This document shows positions 13,965 through 19,363 of a DNA stretch of 19,363 bases, piece after piece. The notes beneath the pieces were generated by a model. It saw nothing but the letters and a program-made list of their open reading frames with translations. It was not told where the DNA came from and did not search any database. The stretch comes from an uncultured Alphaproteobacteria bacterium (lineage in GTDB: Bacteria; Pseudomonadota; Alphaproteobacteria; RF32; CAG-239): NCBI GenBank assembly GCA_900551585.1, contig URWU01000006.1, positions 1-19,363 on the forward strand. The letters are read 5' to 3'. Numbering within the stretch: position 1 is the first letter of the stretch; each line of letters starts with the position of its first letter. A program made the position numbers and the translations under genes.

Positions 13965-14331
13965 TTTCAATCCAATAACCGTCCGGATCCTCGATAAAAT
14001 AAATACCCATCTCTTTATTCTCAAAGCAGACAATACCCATGTCCTTGTGCTTTTGCAGAGCTTGGGCAAAATCATTCACTTCTACGGCCAGATGAAACTC
14101 GCCTTCGCCCAAATCATATTTCTGCGGGTGGCTTTCCAGATAAGTCAGTTCCAGCTCAAATTTAGATTTCTTGTCCCATAAATAAACGATTGTGAAATTG
14201 CCGCCTTTTTCTGCGCTGCGCCGCCCTTCCATCCGGTGGGTTTCTTCCAGCCCGAGGGCATTTTGATAAAAGGCAATGCTTTTATCTAGGTTGCTGACAT
14301 TAAAATTGACGTGATTAAACTTAAATTCCAT
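13948..14331 (-). CDS. gloA: Lactoylglutathione lyase (glyoxalase I, VOC family), 127 aa
   Basis: Glyoxalase I isomerises the hemithioacetal of methylglyoxal and glutathione to S-lactoylglutathione in the cytosol. The sequence begins FNHVNFNVSNLDKSIAFYQNALGL, and carries all four expected metal ligands: H7, E61 (in ELELTY), H80 (GEFHLAVEV) and E122 (YWIEIIP). Length is typical (E. coli 135). The ATG at 14331, after GGAAATC, gives this match; longer in-frame extension to 14481 has no similarity. The gene starts inside the last codons of the fructokinase gene (11-base overlap), so the two are cotranscribed, and linking a sugar kinase with methylglyoxal detoxification is sensible. Confidence 0.93.
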   Translation of the reverse strand: MEFKFNHVNFNVSNLDKSIAFYQNALGLEETHRMEGRRSAEKGGNFTIVYLWDKKSKFELELTYLESHPQKYDLGEGEFHLAVEVNDFAQALQKHKDMGIVCFENKEMGIYFIEDPDGYWIEIIPAK

Positions 14332-15217
14332 TTTTGATTTCCTCAATAGTTTGACGATTATAAACCGGCCATGCGCCTGATTGCGTGCAGACAAAAGCCG
14401 CAGTGGCAACGGCCTCTTTATGTGCCTGCCGCAAATCTTTGCCCGATAAAACGCTCTGAATAAAAGCGCCCGAAAAAGCATCTCCTGCGCCGACCGTGTC
14501 TGTCACTTTCACTCTGGGTGTTTCCAGATAAGAACGCTCGTCGGGACTGTAAACAAGACTGTATTTTTCACCGGCGGTAAAAATCAAATAGCGCAAATTA
14601 TATTCTTTTAATAATAATTGGCAAATTTCTTCATCTTTGCCGTGCAAATTTAAAAGGTGCCGCAGGATTATAATTTCATCATCGTTGATTTTGAAAACAT
14701 TGGCCGCCTTCAGCAGTTCGGTGATGAGCACTGCGGAATAATAAGCGCTGCGCAGATTAACGTCAAAAAACTTAATCGCTTTTTGCGGCGCGGCTTGCAG
14801 CAGTGCTTTGACTGTTTGGCGGGAGTCCTGATGACGCAAAGCCAAAGTACCGAAGCAAACGGCATCGGCGCGGCTGACAATATCTAATGCCTGAGGATTA
14901 AGGGGGATATGGTCCCAGGCCACATTTTCAATAATTTTATAAGAAGGAATGCCTTTTTCAAGCTCCACTTCCACTTTGCCGGTCGGATAAGGGACGGCTT
15001 CAATAAAATGCATGATATGGCTTTTATCAAGTTCGGCCAAAATTTCTGCACCGCTGTCATCATCTCCGACGGCGCTGACGGCATAACCGTCAGCACCCAG
15101 CTGAGTGGCATGATACACAAAATTAATCGGCGCGCCGCCGGCTCTTTTGCCCTGCGGCAGCATATCCCAGAGCAGTTCGCCGATTCCCACGACAATCGGC
15201 TTGTTTTCAGCTGTCAT
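14321..15217 (-). CDS. PfkB-family carbohydrate kinase, probable fructokinase, 298 aa
   Basis: The protein shows the ribokinase/PfkB fold signatures: GELLWDMLP and GGAPINFVYHATQLG at the N-terminus (the latter typical of fructokinases), KINDDE (176-181) in place of KxNxxE, and DTVGAGDAFSGAF with the catalytic base D246 in GAGD. It would phosphorylate fructose, or a related sugar, with ATP in the cytosol. Length is normal. GAGGAAAAAA precedes the ATG. The downstream gloA gene overlaps its 3' end. The sugar transporter at 9439 could supply a substrate, but that link is only inferred and the genes are not adjacent. Confidence 0.88.
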   Translation of the reverse strand: MTAENKPIVVGIGELLWDMLPQGKRAGGAPINFVYHATQLGADGYAVSAVGDDDSGAEILAELDKSHIMHFIEAVPYPTGKVEVELEKGIPSYKIIENVAWDHIPLNPQALDIVSRADAVCFGTLALRHQDSRQTVKALLQAAPQKAIKFFDVNLRSAYYSAVLITELLKAANVFKINDDEIIILRHLLNLHGKDEEICQLLLKEYNLRYLIFTAGEKYSLVYSPDERSYLETPRVKVTDTVGAGDAFSGAFIQSVLSGKDLRQAHKEAVATAAFVCTQSGAWPVYNRQTIEEIKNGI

Positions 15218-15365
15218 TTTTTCCTCGTCACAGAAGTTTTCAATAAACAGACTCTAACATATTTGAAGTTAAAAATAAATAAAAAGGCTTAACTATCGGT
15301 TAGCTGAAAATCATCATGCCGCTGCTTATCTAAAAGGTATATAACCATTTAAGGAGAAGAAAACC

Positions 15366-15656
15366 ATGCTCAATACCGACCAGTGCTTTTGTGACGGCAA
15401 TAAGCCGATTGATTTAAATCCCGAACACCCTGTTAATGTCATTGTCAAAGATTATGGCAGCCAGCCTTATCAGGAAGATGACGAAAAAGATTTTGAGGTC
15501 AAAACCATCGCCGATGAACAGATTGTCAAGCCGGATACCGGACTGGATAATGTCGAAGCAATGGAAGACGATTTATACAATTTCGGCGATGAAGACGATT
15601 TGCCGGATAGTGACCGTGAAATGGAAAATCGCAAGATTCAAAAAGATGTCCTCTGA
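15366..15656 (+). CDS. Small acidic protein, 96 aa, unknown function
   Basis: AAGGAG at 15351-15356 lies ten bases before the ATG. The product is strongly acidic (DDEKDFEVK, EAMEDDLYNFGDEDDLPDSD), has two Cys near the N-terminus (QCFCDG) and no signal peptide or membrane span, and looks largely disordered. I recognise no family. It is followed at 92 bases, on the same strand, by the Ser-rich and PPC-like pair. A weak hairpin at 15702-15717 with a T run lies between, so cotranscription is not certain. Confidence 0.7.
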   Translation: MLNTDQCFCDGNKPIDLNPEHPVNVIVKDYGSQPYQEDDEKDFEVKTIADEQIVKPDTGLDNVEAMEDDLYNFGDEDDLPDSDREMENRKIQKDVL

Positions 15657-15748
15657 TAAAATTTTTTGAACATTTTTGTTTCCGCTTCGTTTTAAATAAT
15701 ATTCCCGGTATTGGGAAATTTAAAATTTTTTTGAAAAGGAAACATATT

Positions 15749-16036
15749 ATGTCTATGGATATTTCATCACTGCTCGGTACCTCGTCTTCATCATCTTCTT
15801 ACAGTGCTTCCGGTTCTTCATCATCAACCTCGTCAACGGAAGAGAGCGATGAAACCTCGCTGTTGGAAGAAATTTTAGAAGAAATGGAAGAGGCGGCCGA
15901 AGAAAAAGCCGCAGAAGAAAAAGCGGCTGCCCGCAAAGAAATGTTAAACCCCGAAGAACCGCAGATTGAATTGACCAAAAACACCCGTTTGGCCTCCGCC
16001 ACATTGCAAAGCCTGATTGAAACCGGTGGCAAATAA
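15749..16036 (+). CDS. Ser-rich, coiled-coil small protein, 95 aa
   Basis: AAAAGGAAA at 15734-15742 precedes the ATG at 15749; a TTG at 15731 in the same frame is not needed. The first ten residues (MSMDISSLLG) are followed by a Ser-rich stretch (about 11-30), an acidic/Ala-rich helix with strong coiled-coil character (about 35-65, EEILEEMEEAAEEKAAEEKAA) and a short C-terminal helix (RLASATLQSLIETGG). There is no classical signal peptide. Ser-rich starts followed by an amphipathic helix are common in proteins exported by flagellar or type III-like routes, but this is only a compositional hint. The gene lies 15 bases before the PPC-like gene and clearly forms a unit with it. Confidence 0.72.
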   Translation: MSMDISSLLGTSSSSSSYSASGSSSSTSSTEESDETSLLEEILEEMEEAAEEKAAEEKAAARKEMLNPEEPQIELTKNTRLASATLQSLIETGGK

Positions 16037-16051
16037 AGCGGGGAAAATCAT

Positions 16052-16924
16052 ATGGTCAGCAGCATTTCAAGTACAACTAACCTGAATGACGATGGGTCGT
16101 ACGGTTGGGAAAAAAGCGTAACAGATGTCAATAATGTTGATGAAAGTCTGGCGAATGCCAGAGATTTAGGCTACACGCGCCTTAATTATGCCCGTGTGAC
16201 GGCCGTTGCCGAACTGGGAAAATATAATGAGCGCGATATTTATAAAATTCAGGTCCAGTCAAACGGAAAATTAAGTATAAGTCTGCGCAACAGCAACGGT
16301 GACGATAATGTTTTGGATTTGTCTTCTTATGAGGAATATTTAGATGAACTTAAGCAGCAGACAGATCCGGAGGGTTATGCCGCCGAGCAGGAGAAAGCGC
16401 AAAAAGAACTTGAGAATACCAATCTTCTTGAAACAACAGCCCCGGATATGACATTAAAAGTTTATCAGGTCAAAAACGGAAAACAGGTTTTAATTGCAGA
16501 CAGCACGGCAGATACCGACAGCACCGAATATCAAAATCTGAAGGCTTTAATAACCGGAGAATATAAAGCAACGGCAGGAGATTTTTACATTGAAGTCGGT
16601 AAAACGGAAGACGCCGATAATAGTGCTGATTATCCTTATGCAATTCAGATTTTACAGGGAACAAGTTATAAACACGACTATGTTATGACTCAGGCTGATT
16701 CCGAAGATACTGCCAATAAAACAATTTCAACAACTCCGGCAACGACAACGAACAGCACAACTACCTCAACAATCTCAGCTTCTTATGCTGCCCAGATACA
16801 AGCCGTCAGAGATGAAGGTGCTGCAAATCTCTTGGCTGCAGGATATTCGAATATGGCTTCTATTACATCATCTGATGATGACAGTACGGCAAGCTCGCTG
16901 TTCTCCGGTTTATTATCGGGTTAG
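16052..16924 (+). CDS. PPC-like beta-sandwich protein with helical insert, 290 aa, unknown function
   Basis: GGGGAAAA precedes the ATG. After a Ser/Asn-rich start, residues about 46-82 (RVTAVAELGKYNERDIYKIQVQSNGKLSISL) and about 132-202 (DMTLKVYQVKNGKQVLIAD, then GEYKATAGDFYIEVGK and YPYAIQIL) resemble the two halves of a bacterial pre-peptidase C-terminal (PPC) beta-sandwich, a domain found in secreted proteins. A helical insert (about 88-128, SYEEYLDELKQQTDP onward) splits it. The tail is Thr/Ser-rich and ends in a short hydrophobic SSLFSGLLSG. No signal peptide is present, so if exported it would use a non-Sec route. The family match is by pattern only. It forms a unit with the preceding Ser-rich protein. 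Confidence 0.7.
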   Translation: MVSSISSTTNLNDDGSYGWEKSVTDVNNVDESLANARDLGYTRLNYARVTAVAELGKYNERDIYKIQVQSNGKLSISLRNSNGDDNVLDLSSYEEYLDELKQQTDPEGYAAEQEKAQKELENTNLLETTAPDMTLKVYQVKNGKQVLIADSTADTDSTEYQNLKALITGEYKATAGDFYIEVGKTEDADNSADYPYAIQILQGTSYKHDYVMTQADSEDTANKTISTTPATTTNSTTTSTISASYAAQIQAVRDEGAANLLAAGYSNMASITSSDDDSTASSLFSGLLSG

Positions 16925-16993
16925 TATATTGAGCCGTAAAACTTACGAGCCAGAACGAATCTTGGTTCGAGGACCGCCTTAATATTGTTCATC

Positions 16994-17030
16994 ATATATA
17001 AAAACACCCGATAAGGGTGTTTTTATATAT
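16994..17030. terminator. Perfect 16-bp bidirectional terminator
   Basis: The arms 16994-17009 and 17015-17030 are perfectly complementary (core AACACCC/GGGTGTT) with a GATAA loop and A/T runs on both sides. It directly abuts the CCA end of tRNA-Arg on the minus strand and lies 70 bases after the PPC-like gene on the plus strand, so it can serve both. Confidence 0.92.
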
Positions 17031-17106
17031 GGCGCCAGCGGCGGGACTCGAACCCACTACCCACAGTTTAGGAAACTGTTGCTCTATCCTGATGAGCTAC
17101 GCCGGC
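17030..17106 (-). tRNA. tRNA-Arg (anticodon CCT)
   Basis: The 77-base gene has an acceptor stem GCCGGCG/CGCTGGC (one G-U), a D-arm with AGCTCATCAGGATAGAGC, an anticodon stem ACAGT/ACTGT with loop TTCCTAA, a T-arm GTGGGTTCGAGTCCCGC, and an encoded CCA. CCU reads the rare AGG codon. The last CCA base is also the last base of the terminator arm. Confidence 0.97.
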
Positions 17107-17114
17107 GTGCTTTT

Positions 17115-17143
17115 TTTATAGGGTATTTGCGTCGGAATTTCAA
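17115..17143 (-). promoter_or_regulatory. Promoter of tRNA-Arg
   Basis: On the minus strand TTGAAA (17138-17143), 17 bp, TATAAA (17115-17120) sits 8 bases upstream of the tRNA 5' end, a usual position for a tRNA promoter. Confidence 0.75.
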
Positions 17144-17160
17144 GCGCTATTTCGGATAAT

Positions 17161-17203
17161 AAAAAAAGAGCCGTATTTCCCAAAAAGGAAATGCAGCTCT
17201 TTT
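17161..17203 (-). terminator. Terminator of the 17216-18073 gene
   Basis: AAAAGAGCCGTATTTCC (17164-17180) pairs with GGAAATGCAGCTCTTTT (17187-17203) with one mismatch and one G-U. Read on the minus strand, a T7 run follows. It lies 13 bases after the stop and separates this gene from tRNA-Arg. Confidence 0.9.
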
Positions 17204-17215
17204 AATAATCAGATT

Positions 17216-18073
17216 TCATCTCTCAACATAAGGGCTCGGTTTGATTTTGCGATAATCGGAACTGACAGTATCTGCCGGTGAAGCAATAAAACAGTTTTCC
17301 TTTTCAAATTCCGCAAGCTTTTCTTCAAGAATATTTTTAACCTGATGAGGCTGACAGATAAAGTTCAGATTTTTTTGCTGTTTGTAAAGAATAAGCATGA
17401 AAATTGCTCCCGGAGCATAAGCTCTGATTGCCGGATTGGCTTGATAACAATGGAAAATTTCTTCAAAAAAGCTTTCTTTTGCCGGCAGGTTATCAATAAT
17501 CTGCCGGAGAACTGAAATCACTTTGGCATAAATTTTCCGGTTATAAGCGGGATCTTTGCTCAAATCGTGCCAGCCGTGAAGATAAATATGCCCTTTGACG
17601 GTATCAGGATCGATTGCCAGACAAACAGGCAGCATGACGTCAATTGAATCCGGATAAAAATGCACCAGAGTTTCAAAAGCGTTCAGTGGCTTGTCCGGTT
17701 TGGTAATCGCCGCGCAGTCCCAGTCAATGTACATTTCAATCAGATGTTCGATTTTTGAAGTCTTGGTACAACCGTCGTGATGAGGGCTGGAAGCGCGGTG
17801 CCTGGTCTGAATTTCGGCTTCATCTGTTATCCAGGGGCACAAATACAAAAAAGGCTTTTCCCAATCATGAAAAATGCCTCTCAAAGAATAATGTCCGGTC
17901 AGATAATGTTCTCTTTCCAGAAAAGCGAGCTTATGTTCCAGGGTATAACAAGCCGAAGGCAGACGCCACGGACCTTCTTTTTTCCATTTATTACTTTCTT
18001 TAGCAAAAAATCTGCGGATTTTACTGTTAAGTAAATCAAACGCTACCGAAGATGATAATTGTAAATCAATCAT
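17216..18073 (-). CDS. Uncharacterised His/Asp-rich protein, possible metal-dependent hydrolase, 285 aa
   Basis: No clear family. From ATG 18073 the protein starts MIDLQLSSSVAFDLL. The conserved-looking section (about 55-135) has EHKLAFLEREHYLTGHYSLRG, then FHDWEKP, RHRASSPHHDG and EHLIEMYIDWDCAAITKPDKP. The spacing of an early His, an HD pair and a later HH is reminiscent of HD-type or DUF5662-like metal sites, and could make a metal-dependent phosphohydrolase; this is inference. The second half is helical without obvious motifs. There is no signal peptide. The open frame runs to 18196, but its first part translates the upstream gene's terminator hairpin from a TTG, so it is unlikely; an ATG at 18127 is a second candidate. 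The gene has its own terminator. Confidence 0.75.
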   Translation of the reverse strand: MIDLQLSSSVAFDLLNSKIRRFFAKESNKWKKEGPWRLPSACYTLEHKLAFLEREHYLTGHYSLRGIFHDWEKPFLYLCPWITDEAEIQTRHRASSPHHDGCTKTSKIEHLIEMYIDWDCAAITKPDKPLNAFETLVHFYPDSIDVMLPVCLAIDPDTVKGHIYLHGWHDLSKDPAYNRKIYAKVISVLRQIIDNLPAKESFFEEIFHCYQANPAIRAYAPGAIFMLILYKQQKNLNFICQPHQVKNILEEKLAEFEKENCFIASPADTVSSDYRKIKPSPYVER

Positions 18074-18162
18074 AAGAATAGAGTTAAAAATTGTTATGTT
18101 ATAATTGTAAATTTCTCCCCTTGTCATAGACGCAAAGGCACGCTCTGTCAAGGTTAAAAGCC

Positions 18163-18191
18163 AAAAAAAGGGAATACCCGCAGGTATTCCC
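18163..18191 (-). terminator. Terminator of the M20 deacylase gene
   Basis: GGGAATACC (18170-18178) pairs perfectly with GGTATTCCC (18183-18191) across a 4-base loop; on the minus strand seven T residues follow. It lies about 20 bases after the stop at 18212 and overlaps the over-long reading of the next gene. Confidence 0.93.
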
Positions 18192-18211
18192 GTCAATTTT
18201 GTTGCGCCTGA

Positions 18212-19321
18212 TTATTGTTGATAAGCCAGCTTGTCTAAAAATCTGATTTGAATATCGGCGATTTTTTCAACACTGTCGACTTCGACAAATTCGCCCGGCG
18301 CATGCATGCCTTCGCCGCTGCCCGAATGCATAATCACCGTTGACCCGCGAACCGCAAAGGAACGGGAATCTGTTGCGCCGCCGATATGTTCAAATTCGAT
18401 TTCTTTGCCCAAAATCTGCTCGGCAAAACGCTTATAATCCAAAATATAGGGATTGTTCTCGTCCATAACGACAGGCGTGCTTTCTGAGGAAATTTTATAA
18501 GAAACGCCCGGAACCATACAGCTGTCGAGATTCTTTTTCAGGTTTTCAACGCTGGAGGTTTCCGTCAGCCGGAAATCCAAAACCGCTTCGGCATGGCTGG
18601 CAATAATATTGCTGACTTCGCCGCCGTTGATTGTGGCAACGTGGACGGTGTCAATCCACTGGTCTTGCGGCTGGACGCCGCCTTTGGAATAATAAGGATA
18701 AATCTTGCGGATATTGGCCAAAGTCTGCATGAGCAGTTCATTGGCGTCAACACCGTCCCAAGGCGTTGAACCGTGCGCGGCCTCGCCCTCGGCGGTAATT
18801 TTGACAAAGACCGGATTTTTGCATTTGGTGACAATTTTGAGAATATCGCCGCCGACATCATTGTCGAGAACGATTTTTGCCGTCATATCCGGATGCGCAT
18901 CCATAAAAGCATGGGTACTTTTTGAGCCTTTTTCTTCATCTGTTGACAAGATGACCGCAAACTTGAGCGGCAGTTTGTTTTTGAGGACATGTTCAAGAGA
19001 ATTGAGCGCCACGGCAGCAAAAGACTTCATGTCGAGTGAGCCGCGGCCGTAAAGTTTTCCGTCTTTGATATAAGGCGAAAACATGCTCTCTTCTGCCGGT
19101 ACCACGTCAAGATGGCCGAGGCAGACAACATCAAAATCAGTGGTGTCTGCATTGCTCAAAAACAGAACCGGAGAAACGCCCGGATATTCACAAATGCCGC
19201 CCTTGACCGGATAATCTTTAAACAGGTTGCAGGCATATTCCAGACATTCCTTAATCTCTTTCTGATTGCCGGTTTCGGTGCGAAACTTCATCAGGTTCTG
19301 AGCCACATCAATCACTTTCAT
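18212..19321 (-). CDS. M20-family metallopeptidase/deacylase, acetylornithine deacetylase-like, 369 aa
   Basis: The protein has the full M20 co-catalytic zinc site: GHLDVVP (H70 with D72), GRGSLDMKS (bridging D97), STDEEKGS (general base E129 and ligand E130), an acidic residue at about 153-155 (LDNDVGG), and H340 in GEGMHAPGEF near the C-terminus. The lid domain (about 165-275) contains AEGEAAHGSTPWDGVDAN. ArgE/DapE/carboxypeptidase-type members cleave an acyl group from amino acid substrates in the cytosol. The overall pattern is closest to acetylornithine deacetylase or succinyl-diaminopimelate desuccinylase-like proteins; the substrate cannot be fixed, because no arginine or lysine pathway genes sit nearby. 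AAAGGAC precedes the ATG. The gene runs toward a strong terminator. Confidence 0.9.
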   Translation of the reverse strand: MKVIDVAQNLMKFRTETGNQKEIKECLEYACNLFKDYPVKGGICEYPGVSPVLFLSNADTTDFDVVCLGHLDVVPAEESMFSPYIKDGKLYGRGSLDMKSFAAVALNSLEHVLKNKLPLKFAVILSTDEEKGSKSTHAFMDAHPDMTAKIVLDNDVGGDILKIVTKCKNPVFVKITAEGEAAHGSTPWDGVDANELLMQTLANIRKIYPYYSKGGVQPQDQWIDTVHVATINGGEVSNIIASHAEAVLDFRLTETSSVENLKKNLDSCMVPGVSYKISSESTPVVMDENNPYILDYKRFAEQILGKEIEFEHIGGATDSRSFAVRGSTVIMHSGSGEGMHAPGEFVEVDSVEKIADIQIRFLDKLAYQQ

Positions 19322-19363
19322 ATTTTATGTCCTTTTTTAATATTTTTACGTTTTATTCATTAT

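Noticed and set aside
18074..18196. N-terminal extension of the 17216-18073 protein
   Set aside because: It starts at a TTG and translates the terminator hairpin of the M20 gene; the resulting residues do not look like protein.

Overview
The window looks like a contig end from an uncultured, moderately AT-rich alphaproteobacterium, probably host- or gut-associated. Support comes from the rpsA tail (an SSFGDVLGEALKKNA-type C-terminus typical of alphaproteobacterial S1), an ELM1/DUF1022-family protein, proteobacterial sigma70-type promoters, and Shine-Dalgarno-led genes without spliced or phage features. The species assignment is inference. The first 13 bases match the end of the Tn5/Nextera mosaic end and are best read as leftover sequencing adapter.

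Layout. 1-300: the truncated 3' end of rpsA and its intrinsic terminator. 300-676: a non-coding block with a 17-bp direct repeat and several hairpins, probably a dispersed repeat element. 680-3380 (minus strand): a lipoprotein, a secreted Ser/Arg-rich low-complexity protein and an ELM1-like protein; the first two have their own well-formed promoters. 3485-4333 (plus): a small exported helical protein, a 54-residue protein and a lipoprotein, the last two coupled by an ATGA overlap. 4434-5938: a CbpA-type DnaJ co-chaperone coupled to a DUF1349 protein, closed by a terminator wrapped around the stop codons. 5946-8618 (minus): a large P-type cation ATPase. 8759-11511 (plus): an exported nitroreductase-like protein, an MFS sugar transporter and an integral membrane protein. 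11517-12711 (minus): a GNAT acetyltransferase, a small ORF, an AT-rich gap with a degenerate copy of a tRNA-Ser 3' end, and the intact tRNA-Ser(GGA).

12840-13964 encodes a shortened, apparently catalytically dead relative of 4-alpha-glucanotransferase (MalQ), which overlaps a convergent fructokinase-glyoxalase pair by its last bases. 15366-16924 holds three co-oriented genes of unknown role: an acidic small protein, a Ser-rich/coiled-coil protein and a PPC-like beta-sandwich protein without a signal peptide. Then come tRNA-Arg(CCT), an unfamiliar His/Asp-rich protein and an M20-family deacylase, all on the minus strand.

Most of the window is ordinary housekeeping or envelope gene content in small, tightly packed transcription units. 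The items most worth a second look are the MalQ-like pseudoenzyme, the PPC-like gene pair, the tRNA-Ser 3' fossil, the 339-620 repeat block and the Ser/Arg-tailed exported protein. I saw no CRISPR array, transposase, phage gene or toxin-antitoxin pair.
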